A stretch of DNA of 64,000 bases from Romanomermis culicivorax (GCA_963922205.1 CAWUHX010000112.1:248001-312000); one strand, 5' to 3'. Positions 10,735 through 21,179 are shown, counted from the first letter of the stretch. Notes: a model not told the origin generated them from the letters alone. Translations and numbers: made by a program.

Positions 10735-11927
10735 GTGCTGCAAAATAATGCGGTAGGGGCTACCGACGACCTTCTTCACCCAGATCTGCTTGATCTGGAT
10801 GATGAAGTTCTGGCTGAACACCTGGCGGATCACTCACAACTGTGTTATCCTGTCTGTGTAATCGGTATTGGGTTTTCAGCTGCTGCAGTGGTTTCGGCAC
10901 TGACTCCGTTGTCAGCTTTGCCGCCGCCACCGCCGAAATATGCAACGCTGGTCAACGTAAACCCGCCAACAATGCCGAAAATGACTGGCGACATCAGCGT
11001 AATTGCATCGTATGGACCGATGGAAGGTACACCGGCGCCTCTGGTCCATTTTATCGCCCAAGGACTGCTGCCCGGAATTCCTACAGACTCCGCATTGGAG
11101 GTCGTCCGACAATTGGAATCGATGAATCTGCTAGGTACACTACCTTCTTTTTCTGACATTTCAGGTCTGAAAATCAGATATCCTTATAAGTCACCGGCTT
11201 TAATGATTTCTCATTTGCAGATTCCTCATCCGTCACCGACACGATGTGGGTTGTTTGGTCAACCGATTTGGCCAAAAAGTATCCCCACCTATCATGGGCA
11301 CTACTCAATGAGCCGTTCGAGGTTGGGGTGCTTTCGGCCGCCAACGTGGTGCTATCTGAGCCAGCGGTGCTGCAGATATTGGGACCCAACATTGCTCGAC
11401 GAGCGCTCCAGTTTATCGCCGATGGAACTATTCATGCCACCCTGGTGGACAAGATCCTGTTGGACGGTGAACTGTCGTCGCTGGCAGTGGACGCCGTCCG
11501 CCACGCTGTGGAACAAGCGAGTCGCAACACGCAGCTCACCGCAGTTGTTGCTGCATCACTGTCAACGATGAGGACAGGAGCCCAAACACTGGCGACAATT
11601 GCCCAGCAGCAGCCAGTGGCCGCGGCAAAACTTCCGCCCCCGGTCGCCAATGCCTTTGGAGAGACATTGCGCGCCGTCAATGATGACGTCAGCATCATTG
11701 AGGCGTCACCCTTCCCGACGGCAACCCCCCCTGGTCCCCAAAGATTGGCGTTCTTTGCGAAGTCCACCCATGTGGGGGTTTGGTCATCCACTTCCCGGGC
11801 GAGGAGCCAATATCGTCCACCGACGAGGACGAAGAATGAAACGGCCCGCCTGGTGAACACTGTACATATTGGTGTATATTCACGAGCACCATTTGTAAAC
11901 AGCTTGTACATAATAAACTGGACCTTC
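10735..11927 (+). pseudogene. Unidentified frame between gag and the glycoprotein-like ORF
   Basis: Two consecutive frames. One reads from 10735 to about 11220 (LHPDLLDLDDEVLAEHLADHS; a proline run LPPPPPK; MTGDISVIASYGP). The second runs from about 11235 to 11927 ([39 protein letters not shown]; a long alanine- and glutamine-rich helical stretch). The region is GC-richer than the rest of the element and the opposite strand is also open, so some openness is compositional. Position predicts protease and reverse transcriptase here, yet no DTG/DSG, LPQG or YxDD motif is visible. I do not recognise it. It could be a captured gene or a diverged gag-pol linker. Confidence 0.4.
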
Positions 11928-12890
11928 ATGACATTACTGTTCTTAGGAATGAGCTCTGCAATACATGCTACTCAGTACCAATTTTGTGGTCTTTCAAGAA
12001 GCAGTCATCCACTTGAGCTACCTCAAAAAAATGAATGCAAGCCACCAAAATCTTCATGGAGTCCCCGGCGCATGAATGTTACAGTGTATGTTCCTAGTTC
12101 TGATCCAATCACTACCGTAGCGTGGAAGTGCACTTTGCGAAACCATAAGGTATGCACCAATGCTGGTTTTTTCGGGTCTAGGGGCATTAGTGCAGAGGTC
12201 ATTACCACTCAGCATCTAGCGCCTGCGGCTTGTACGCTAGCACATTACACGAAGGTGTTTGGTTTACAAAAGCTTGTGAAAATACGCTCTGGGTTTTATA
12301 GCACTAACCAAACGCTGGACCTGATGTACTCACTGGACGGGGTAATTATTTGGCCTGCAACAAACTTTACAGCACAGTGTCATTATCGTCCTCAGGGCAA
12401 TTACACTGCGTCTGTATCAGGGAACCATATCATCCTCGATGATTTGCAAGTTGCCCTGAAGATCCCGGAAAACTCTCGTGTCTTCCGGTTGTGTCCCGAC
12501 CTCCCATTAAACACAGTGCGGACAGATCAGGGTCTTCTTCTACGCATTTAATATGACCCAAAGGTTGTTCGATTTGGCAAAGGACTCCCATCCTGACCCC
12601 ATCAATGCCAAACTGAACTACCTGGCTCAGCAGATCAAAGAGTCAGAAATTAACAATTTTCAGTTCATGTGGCTTGAGCTTTGCTCTCACGCTCAATGCT
12701 ACCTTGATCTGACTTGGCAGTTGCTTCGTTTTGACCCTACACTAGGAGCCTGAGCATTCCTGCAAAGAAATGACCTGATGGGGGAATTCACAATGGGAGC
12801 ACTGAAGATATGGCCGTGTCAAAAGGTCAACGCCACTCATGTCTATCATTCGTACCGGGTGGGGGACACCTGTTACAAGTACCTACCCAA
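11928..12890 (+). pseudogene. Virus-type envelope glycoprotein-like ORF, truncated, in the RT position
   Basis: ATG 11928 opens a hydrophobic leader ([14 protein letters not shown]), a plausible signal peptide, followed by a cysteine-rich ectodomain-like sequence with N-glycosylation motifs (NVTV, NFTA, NYTA). A paired-cysteine motif reads WKCT...VCTNAGFFGSRG. A +1 shift at the TAA of 12551 and an in-frame TGA at 12751 follow. The frame then continues through FLQRNDLMGEF, IWPCQKVNAT and GDTCYKYLP. These features resemble glycoproteins of chuvirus-like or other mononegavirus-related lineages that retroelements have captured as env. The sequence ends abruptly near 12888, where RNase H begins, so no membrane anchor is present. 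Function is lost; identity is by motif recognition only. Confidence 0.55.
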
Positions 12891-13195
12891 TGGATGCAAG
12901 TATTTCAGGGATAGGGGCAGTTCTGAGCCAGTTAGATGATAATGGATACGACTATCCTGTCGCGTACGCCAGTAGAGGGTTAATGGCAGCTGAGAAGAAC
13001 TACACTATTACGGAGTTAGAGACTCTCGCTGTTGTCCATTTCGTCAAGCACTTTCAGCCTTACCTCTTTTAACATGAGGTGGTCATTCAGACTGATCATA
13101 CCGCTGTTAAGGCTGTATGGAGAAACCTAACCCTTCAGCCCGGATAGCTCGGTGGGGCCTCGCGCTCCCTGAATTCGAACTGACAATTCGGCTGT
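12888..13195 (+). pseudogene. pol: RNase H domain of the LTR element, broken
   Basis: MDASISGIGAVLSQ, PVAYASRGL, NYTITELETLAVV and then TDHTAVKAVW are the conserved Gypsy RNase H blocks, with the catalytic D, E and D in place. A TAA at 13070 and later stops interrupt it. The usual reverse transcriptase that precedes RNase H is absent: the frame joins glycoprotein-like sequence within a few bases upstream. Confidence 0.8.
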
Positions 13196-13307
13196 GAAAA
13201 GATCGGTCTAATGGTAATGCTGATGCATTATCACGCCTGCCTGATCCTAATTCCCTTGCCGGGAAGAGTATCGACAATACTCCCCTATACAGACCCGAGG
13301 AAGAATT

Positions 13308-14768
13308 ATGATGATCTCTGATGGTGCGCAGCACCTGGTGAGATCATCCCAAATAACCACAGATGGTGCGCAGCGCCTGGCGAGGTCAGAGTCTTATGCT
13401 GAGATATCACAGGATGCGCAGCACCATGACCTTCTCCCAGCTCAATTTGAAGATCCAGAATCCATTCTTAGGTCACTAGAACCCTACAGTGATCAGAATG
13501 ATGTTAATGGCTACCACCTGTTGGATAACATCCTTCAGAAGTGGACAGGCGAGTCCAACAAGATTGTCATTCCCCGATCAATGGTTACTACCATTATTGA
13601 GGCTCACCATCATGACATTCTCGCTGGACACTTTGGTGCTAAACGTACCCCGAGACTTATAGCCCGCAGGTACCACTGGCCTTCCCTCAGTGCAGACGTA
13701 AAACTTTTTTGTCAGCGGTGCGACCTTTGCCAACAGAATAAACCCGCGAGACAAAAGAGCCAAGCAGCTCTGAAACCAATCACCATTACAGGGTCGTTTC
13801 ATTGAGTGGGTGTCGACTGTATGGGACCAATGACCACTAGTGAAAGTGGCAACTGTTTTATCATAGTCTTTGTCGACTACTTTACCAAATGGGTTGAAGC
13901 TTGCCCTTTTCCGGATATTACTGCACAAACTATAGCAGGCCTTTTTGTTACACAAATTGTTTGCAGACATGGGGCACCGCAGATTCTTCAGTCTGATCGT
14001 CGCACTGATTTCACATCCAAACTGATGACTGAAATCACTGCCATTTGTTCAACCAAGAAAATCCACTCCACTGCTTATCACCCGATGACAAACGGAGAAG
14101 TGGAACGAGCTAATCAAACTACACGGCTACGTATGTATGTCCACCAAGGTCATACTGATTGGGATGAACACGTGCTGTATTCTGTGTTCGCCATCAACAT
14201 TAGCATGAATGAGTCCACAGTATATTCCCCCTTTGAACTCATGTATGGTTGTACGCCCATGCTACTTGTTGATGTGGCACTCTCATTCAACCCTCCGGCC
14301 CATATCATTGATATTTCCACATATGATATGGAGGTCAAATGGCATCTTACAAAGGCCTTGATCTTGATCCAGAGCGGAATTGAGAGATCACAGGCAGCTT
14401 ATGCTCGCTCTTACGATCGCATGGCACGAGATGTCTCATACAAAGTTGGTGATCAGGTGCTCAGACTGTGCACTACCGGCAAACAGGGCCTTACCCCTAA
14501 ATTGCTGCCCATTTACCATGGGCTCTACTTTGTAACGAATGTGGCATATCCTAATGTCACCATTCGGCTTGAGGCAGATCAAGAAGATACTGTGCATGTC
14601 AATCAGCTTAGACGCTACGTGTCACCTGATCAGCCTATTGAAGCAGAGGAGATACCTTCCACTTCACAGGTAATCGAGACAGCACGTTTGTTGATTCCAT
14701 CAACAGGCCAAGATTTTACACAAGATCTCCTTGACCCACATCTTGATGCAGAGGTCTCCGACCCATAA
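13308..14768 (+). pseudogene. pol: Integrase of the LTR element, one in-frame stop
   Basis: The zinc-binding HHCC domain reads HHHDILAGHF...FCQRCDLCQ. After an in-frame TGA at 13803 the catalytic core shows VDCMGPM (first D), LQSDRRTDF (second D, with arginine where the usual glycine stands after DR) and NGEVERANQ (E). All three acidic residues are kept. The C-terminal part (YKVGDQVLRL...GLTPKLLPIYHGLYFV...VHVNQLRRY) is the typical Gypsy DNA-binding tail. It ends at TAA 14766. One readthrough or one reversion separates it from a full frame, in contrast to the lost reverse transcriptase. Confidence 0.85.
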
Positions 14769-15248
14769 TCAAGTAGCTCATCTCTTCTTTAGTTGACTTA
14801 CGGACGAGGTCATCCTTTTTCGTAGGACAACCGTGCCCCTCACAGAAAACCTGCTCCTGCTCCATACTGGAACAGCAGTGTAAAGAAGAGAATGAGCAGT
14901 GATCAATGCATCTAAACTAGGGTATTGCTTCATATCACAGGCGCATCCATGCATTTTTCTATAAGTCTTGTTACAGATTTCACAAATCAGTCGACAAATG
15001 GCAACTCCACGCATCACTATACGGATCAATTGGCATCAGCAACTCCACCCATAACCAACCACACCGATCAATTGACGTCAGCAACTCCACGCATCATTGA
15101 CGCCACTTCACAAGTCAAAACACACCAAAAAACACTGGACCATTGACCGCCCACCATCACCTCTACCTGGAGGATTGACCTCCATGGACATGCCGCATAA
15201 AACCTCAACAACACAAGGACGAGGATGCCCTTTTTTGAAGGACCACCG
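14769..15248 (+). other. 3' untranslated region and polypurine-tract zone of the LTR element
   Basis: 480 non-coding bases. Three copies of a CATCAGCAACTCCA-like core (15036-15090) echo the leader repeats. A purine-rich stretch, ACAAGGACGAGGATG, lies at 15211-15228, close to the 3' LTR, and is the best polypurine-tract candidate. Confidence 0.5.
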
Positions 15249-16648
15249 TATCACGTGCCCACAAACTTCACCCAGCGTCACCTGATTCACATCATATTTT
15301 TCCATTATGTTTTTCGCCACATTTTATTTTACAGTAACTTGCATTAATTTTATGTTCCGTTTTTATAATTTCTACATGCAATTTCTGTGTGTACTTTTTA
15401 CGTTTCGTTTCTGTTTCATTTTCACACTTTTATTTCTGTTTGGATTTATTATTTTCCATTGCACACGTAGACTATGGTATGTAACCCGCTAGTCAGAATT
15501 TTCATTAAAGATAAGCTCTCCGAGCTCATTGCTGTAATTGGAGCACAACATGCACCTCTTATCAGTAAAAACTAGCGACGTTTCGCAACGTGAAACGCCT
15601 AGTTGGAAATTCTCACTAGATGACGTTCCTATGCTAAGCATGGAGAGTGAAAACTCCCCCCAATGTTTAACGTAGTGAACTGGAAAATGTCTATCTGACC
15701 ATAGGCATCTTCTGCAGCTGTTTCCACTGCAGAAGTTAGCTTGGGGGTGTCTTAGCTCCACCCAAGGCATACTGTTGATTACGGGGCCCTTTAAAAGGGC
15801 TTGTTTTGTTAATTTTGCACTCATTTTTGGGCCTAATCATCTTTGCCTTTTACAGCCTGCATTCATGTGTTTGCCTGCATCTTTTTATTATAATTTACAT
15901 ATTGTACCTGCATCCGCGGCCTGTTCAATAAATTTACATATTCGCCTTGGGTCTCCCTCGCGTTGCCAGTTACTGTAACTCAACCTTAGGAGTTTACCCC
16001 ATCCCCATTGATCGAGAACCCCAGTCACCTCCCCGAGGAAAGGTTTTGATACCGTCCCCCGCCAACTCGCATTCGCTTACCCTCCACACCGAATCCCTTT
16101 CGGATTATCAAACCTGCTTCCCTGCCATCCGCAGGACCCACATTTTGACCCTTGAACCCATCGCCGAGTACTTTGAGAAGAGGATTTAGTGAGTCTTCTC
16201 AGGGGTTATTATTGTTGAGGGTATATTTGTGGGAATCCTCCTCAAGCTAGTTTTCCCTTGAGAGTACCCTCAGTTGAGAAAGCCCTCGGACCCTTAAGGT
16301 CAGGGCCAATTAGGGGATTTAGGTTGACAATCGGGTCCCCTACAGTAAACCATTCCGCGAATGGCACTGTCCCTCATTCTCAGTGGATGAGGACTAGGGA
16401 TTGCCACCCCTGACCCGGCTGCATTGTCCATTAATCTACAGCTGAACCCTAGGACAAGGCCGAGGTACACCATAGGGTTTCCTGTGGTAGTACCAGCTGG
16501 GTTAGGTTCCTGAAGTAGATAACCTCACGGAGCCACCCAAGGGGGTCACAGCATGCCACCTACAGTGTCACGGCCGTATCATCTGCTGGATATGGTATGG
16601 GTTTTCCCATCAATGTGACATGGCTCCTAATTTCTACTTAATGTGACA
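15249..16648 (+). repeat. 3' LTR (1400 bp)
   Basis: Matches the 5' LTR throughout. It begins TATCAC instead of TGTCAC (a G-to-A change at the critical second base) and ends GTGACA. It lacks the 25-bp duplication present in the 5' LTR. It is followed by GTCT, the target duplication. Confidence 0.9.
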
Positions 16649-16876
16649 GTCTGCTTTTCTTGAAATGCTTTTAAATAATGAAAGTGGAAAGCAAGTAGTA
16701 TTTCAGATTTTTGTGATTTTCTGATAAACAATATATCATGAAGGACTGGAAATTTGTGAGCATACTGACCTAACCGTTACCAATTTTTTGAGTGAAAAAT
16801 TTTACGGTAGAACTTTTTTTGAGGACAGTAGTGATTTGTGTCACTTTTTTATTTGGAAGCATTTTATAAAAAACTG
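16649..16876. mobile_element. TA-flanked MITE, copy 2, interrupted by the LTR element
   Basis: About 80% identical by eye to 2030-2270. Its left terminus (TA then TAGTC) lies at 4037-4044, on the other side of the LTR element. The right terminus is followed by TATATA. The LTR element therefore landed a few bases inside this copy's terminal repeat. Confidence 0.65.
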
Positions 16877-16969
16877 ACTATATATATACCATTTGTACAA
16901 AATTTTGTAAATAACTGAAACCTTCTAGAATATTCTAGAAACAATGTTTCAATGATTTATGCAACTAAT

Positions 16970-17034
16970 TACATACCTACATACGTGCATACATACCTAC
17001 ATACTCACATAGATACATACATACATACATTCAA
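16970..17034 (+). repeat. CATA-type microsatellite
   Basis: Degenerate (CATA)n/(CATACCTA)n tract in otherwise featureless AT-rich sequence that runs from 16877 to about 17310. Confidence 0.8.
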
Positions 17035-17317
17035 TACAAAATTATACAGTAATTAACATCTGTTCTTTGGTAAGTTTTAGGAAAGTTAACTATCTCTTTG
17101 TTATACCAGTTATTTACAGTACAATTCTAGTATTTCTTCTACTATACATTAACACCTACCTGATAGTAAAAATCTGCACCATACTTTGTTTTTAGTACAA
17201 TTTAACCTGTTCATGTATTACCTCAAAATATTACAGTAAAAGCTTATAACAATTTTTACTCTCATTAGCTATAAGTCTATAGAACTAAGAATGTTTTAAA
17301 TATAACATCAAAGCTTA

Positions 17318-17650
17318 CTAAAAATGAGGTAATGCTAGCCCTACACAGTGATCGATGTACTGCTGGTCGGTGTTCGTCCATTGAGCCCTCGCACAGGGTG
17401 GGAGGATATTCCCCAGGTGCGAGGCTAATTGTTCGTCGTCCAGCGTGGGGTTTTCGAACATCGAGCATAGGTGTTTCATGAAACCCCAAAAAGGTTTTGT
17501 CCTAGCCAGATATTGCTCCCCATGCTGGCTTTTGGACCAGTTCTTGAAATCGACCGACGCCTCCTCCCAAAATACTGAAGCCCACTCGTCAATGTCAATC
17601 CTCGTAAAAAAGGGCTCTAAATTAATATTTTTAATATTTAAATTGTATTC
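17318..17650 (-). pseudogene. Unidentified minus-strand reading-frame remnant
   Basis: About 105 uninterrupted codons on the minus strand, ending in TAG at 17318. Motifs read RIDIDEWASVFWEEAS, FKNWSKSQHGEQYLARTKPF and WGFMKHLCSMFENPTLDDEQ. Composition is strongly coding-like (tryptophan and acidic residues, no low complexity), while flanks are AT-rich noise. The upstream end runs into the duplicated target site of the hAT element at 17658, so the frame was cut there. I do not recognise the family. It may be a terminal exon of a host gene or a transposon/viral fragment. Confidence 0.4.
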
Positions 17651-17657
17651 GTATTAT

Positions 17658-18577
17658 TAGGGATGCAACGAGTCTGGGATTTTCAGTTATACGAGTCCGA
17701 GTCTGTCAAAAAAATTTATCCGAGTCTGAGTCCGAGTCTGTCAAAAAAATTTATCTGAGTCCGAGTCCGAGTCTGCAAAAAAAATTTATCGGAGTCTGAG
17801 TCTGAGTCCGAGTCTGGAAAAATGACGAGTAATAACGAATCCGAGTCCCGAGTCCAAGTATATATAGATACACAGAAAAGTAAAATTGTTTGGAATTGTG
17901 TACTTGTTTATTTACTGTAATATATTAAAATTTACTTTTCATTTTCCTGAAATAAAATTTTTTCATCATGCTGGCTTATTATGATTAAGCTAATGGGTTT
18001 TCCATCAGCCTATTGATTGTCTGTGTGTTGTTATTCTAATTAAACAAATAGTGTTTATTTTAGGTACCAAATTTGCAATGCCAAAAAATCTCTCTAGCAT
18101 TCTTTGGGATTATTTTGAAATAACAAGCGATAATAAATCTCAATGCAAGCTTTGCCCTCTAAACTTATCCCGTACCCGCGGTGGCCCTACAACTTCACTT
18201 CAAAAACACTTGGAGGTGAAGCACAAGGAGGCGTATAACAAATATCTTGAAAAGAAGAAACAGCAGGAGTCGGAGGATTGTAGGCCTAAGTTTTTACATT
18301 TTTTATACAGTAAATTTGGTCTCGCATTGATTTTTATTTTAGTACTAAGTAATACTAAATTAAAATTTTCAAAAAAATTTACATTTTTGAGTAAAAACTC
18401 CGAGTCTGATACAAATTTTATTCGAGTCTGAGTCCGAGTCTGGCAAAAAAACTTATTCGAGTCCGAGTCCGAGTCTGGAAAAATTTTTTATTCGAGTCCG
18501 AGTCCGAGTCCGAGTCTGGAAAAATACCGAGTAATACCGAGTCTCGAGTCCGAGTCCGAGTACTCGTTGCATCCCTA
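17658..18577 (+). mobile_element. hAT element with BED finger and GAGTCC repeats, 920 bp
   Basis: Terminal inverted repeats TAGGGATGCAACGAGT and ACTCGTTGCATCCCTA are exact. The 8-bp target duplication CGTATTAT (17650-17657 and 18578-18585) is also exact. Both subterminal regions are built of CGAGTCCGAGTCTG repeats in direct orientation. The only coding part is an N-terminal BED finger, so the copy is non-autonomous. Confidence 0.85.
18078..18290 (+). CDS. BED zinc-finger N-terminus of a hAT transposase
   Basis: ATG 18078 opens MPKNLSSILWDYFEI, then CKLCPL, then TTSLQKHLEVKH: the aromatic-C-x2-C-H-x4-5-H layout of the BED finger that binds transposon ends. The catalytic RNase H-like and dimerisation domains are missing, and the frame drifts into AT-rich sequence after about 18290. 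It lies within the TIRs of the 920-bp hAT copy. Confidence 0.7.
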
Positions 18578-18585
18578 CGTATTAT

Positions 18586-20095
18586 GAAAATTAAAATATT
18601 CATAATATCAATGTATCATACACCGTGTAAGCGGCCCTCAACGCGGTAATAAATGCTATAAATATGGCTTTCATTTTTGTCATCATCGTCCTCATTGTAG
18701 TACAAGAATAAAAATGATTCTTTTTCATCTATTTTTCCTATTTATACGTCTTTTCCCTCATTAAACCTTTTCCAGTTTTTTCGGTTGAATCTTTTCAGTT
18801 TCACTATCAAAATAATAAGCACCACCTTAATTGTCTTGGTAAAGTGTCTCTTGCTACCATGTCTTATAGAACCTTTGATCTTTTCTAGCATTTCTAATTG
18901 GTTTTATTATCTAAATGGGCTTCAGCTGCCTAACCTTTTTTATGTTTGTACTGGAAAACACCCGGTTTACAAAACCACATTTACCAGTATAAATTGTTAT
19001 GCATTATATAATGTGTCAATTTCTATACATAGATATGTATGCATGCCTAATCTCGATGATTTAGTATACCTTTAACCTCTGGTACAGCTTTCTGTGTATA
19101 TATGCAGTGTGTTCTCTTCCTTTCTTTACTGCATCTATTTTTGAAGCATCAATTACGGTTTCTACACAGAGGACAGTTCTTTTTGTATCTAAAATGTCTA
19201 CAATTTTCCACCTATTTTTTATACCGAGCTTTTTGGTCATTTTTCATAAGAGATCTTTTTGCTCATTTTTCGCAGGTAATCAACTTTATATGCGTGCTCC
19301 CGTAGGAATAATATTTCATCCCGTATAGAGTCTTAGAGGTTTTACATGTAGAATTGAGCATTCTGATATAAAAGACCATTCTAATTTGCATGCAGGGCTT
19401 CCGATAAGCTATTCTGTTAACCTGGAGACGGTGCACCTCTTATTTTGGAGCCTGAGGGCGCTTTTTTGGAAGACTTCCTCGCTGGGTGGAGGGAGTCTTT
19501 TTCTATTCATGCTTTCTTTTTGTTTGTCCAGTTTTGCTTGCTTACTTCATTATTTCAACTTTTTTATTTTTTAATTCTTGTATTTGGACTAAATGATTTT
19601 TTTTGCAATAAACAAAAATGATACATTCATTCAAAAGTTTTTCTTTTGTTGCCTAATGATTTTTGAACTCTCCAAATTTTCTACACACTTTTAATGCCCT
19701 GCTCGTTCTGGTCATTTTTCTATAAAAAAGCTTTTTGGTCATTTTTCGCAGGTAATCAACTTTATACGCATGCACCCGTAAGAATAATGTTTCATCCCAT
19801 AAAGACTTTTTCGAGACTTTACTCATAAAACAGACCATTATTGACCAATCTGACAACTACTAACTGGAAAGATCGTTCAGGAATAGGACCTCCGAACGTA
19901 TTTATGCCTGCAGGTGGCGCCCTTTTGTCAAAGGGGGTCCGGGGGTGCAAATTTTTGAAAAACTTCTGCCCACAGAGGAAGGCGTTTTTTATACATGTTT
20001 TCTTTTCCATTTGTTGTTCATTTTAGTTTTCCTTTTCCTGTTCATCAATTTTCCATTTTCCACCTACAGTAGCACGACTTACCCTAATTCCACTA
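18586..20095. other. AT-rich region with a 100-bp direct repeat pair
   Basis: No coding frame was recognised. A segment at about 19224-19335 (TGGTCATTTTTC, GCTCATTTTTCGCAGGTAATC, then TTTCATCCCGTA) recurs at 19708-19812 with about 85% identity in the same orientation. The pair suggests a local duplication or two copies of one short repeat. Confidence 0.5.
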
Positions 20096-20158
20096 TTACC
20101 GTAATCCAAAAATTACCATAATTCTACTATTATGGTAACTCCAGAACCTGTATCCTTT

Positions 20159-20285
20159 ACCGTACGACCTATAAATTGACCGTATATGCTTACTATACGA
20201 CCTATAAATCGGCCAAAAATGACAAATTATAGGTCGTACACAAAAGATAGGTATATGCTTAACTGTACGACCTATACGGTCCGGC
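20159..20285. repeat. Cluster of TACGACCTATA motifs in both orientations
   Basis: TACGACCTATA occurs near 20161, 20194 and 20267, and its complement TATAGGTCGTA near 20228, separated by TATATGCTTA copies. No gene lies alongside. Confidence 0.6.
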
Positions 20286-20364
20286 CCTACTACTAATGAG
20301 GCTTTTTTTACTAAATAACTCAATAACGGTCAAAGACAACATAAAATTCTCAGAATTCGTGTCA

Positions 20365-20606
20365 GAGTCATTTATACTTGCCTTTTTCGATGGAACGGAA
20401 TGCAGTCGACACAACGCTACTGAATGAAAGGGAAATTTTCGTTCCGTTACAGTTGGTCATACTCTAGAAAATTTTACCGTTGGTCATTTTCTAGAAAATT
20501 GCAGTTATCCTTTCTGTCGGGAAGTAGACTTTCAGGCAGAAAGTTTCAAGCTGTTGACGATCGGTTCCATTCCGTCGGAAAAGGCAAGTATAAATGACCC
20601 TTTACT
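20365..20606. repeat. Inverted-repeat (MITE-like) unit
   Basis: GTCATTTATACTTGCCTTTT near 20367 recurs inverted near 20580-20602. The GGAACGGAATG / CATTCCGTCGG extension gives a stem of about 45 bases with a 150-base loop. No clear target duplication was seen. Confidence 0.5.
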
Positions 20607-21179
20607 GCTACAATGCCGGCCAGTTTGGCGTAAAAAGCTTTCTGCACGTTTCAAACGATATGCTGTAGTTCCAACTGAAATCGGAAAAAATTCGGAAAGT
20701 ATCATATCGGAAGTGCTCAGTGGAACGGATTCCAAGACGTATTATTAGTGTATTGCATGCCAGCTGTGTCGAATATCAATTCGCATATTCATTCCAAACA
20801 AAAAAACAAACAAAAAAGCACGAAACTATTGAAATATTCCTTCCTTGAAAGCAAAAAGCCCCCGAGAAAATTTGGGATTCACATACACGAGTACATGGGA
20901 CATCGGCTGACTTGATCTGACTATCAAAAATTGTAAAATGAACCGGAACTTCGAATAAATAAGTTCAGACTTCCTATAAAAAAGAACGATACTAAAGTTT
21001 TTAGGATGTGGAATAGTTTCCTCCGGAAATGATGCACTTACAGTCGGTTTTTTATAGAATGCTTGTAAATAGAAAAATGACAAAAATCAGTACTGTCGTC
21101 AGAATTACTTACTAATGAATTTTTAAAATTTCATTAAGCCCCGTCTATATTCGCTAGCGACGCTTAGGAACATATCTGT

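Larger units (their letters stand above)
4045..16648 (+). mobile_element. Ty3/Gypsy-class LTR retrotransposon, 12.6 kb, chimeric and non-autonomous
   Basis: Two direct LTRs (4045-5469 and 15249-16648) bound the element. Inside, in order, are a primer-binding site at 5470, a 3.9-kb repeat-rich leader, gag at about 9.4-10.56 kb, an unknown frame at 10.7-11.9 kb, a glycoprotein-like frame at 11.93-12.89 kb, RNase H at 12.89-13.1 kb and integrase at 13.3-14.77 kb. No protease DTG/DSG motif and no reverse transcriptase YxDD were found. The target duplication is GTCT (right) versus GTCC (left), inside the TIR of a second copy of the MITE seen at 2026. The LTRs differ at roughly 20 positions plus one 25-bp indel, so insertion is recent even though the coding region is broken. 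Replication must have relied on proteins supplied in trans. Confidence 0.85.

Noticed and set aside
10735-11570. Long open frames on both strands between gag and the glycoprotein-like ORF as several separate genes
   Set aside because: GC-rich, alanine-rich sequence opens all frames; only the plus-strand chain fits the direction of the element.
16649-16880. Second fragment of the capsid-like gene after the 3' LTR
   Set aside because: It matches 2030-2270, but that segment is itself a TA-flanked insertion in the capsid gene. Both are copies of a MITE, not capsid sequence.
18785-19574. Short hydrophobic open frames as membrane-protein genes
   Set aside because: T-rich low-complexity sequence explains the hydrophobicity; no conserved motif, start context or splice sites.
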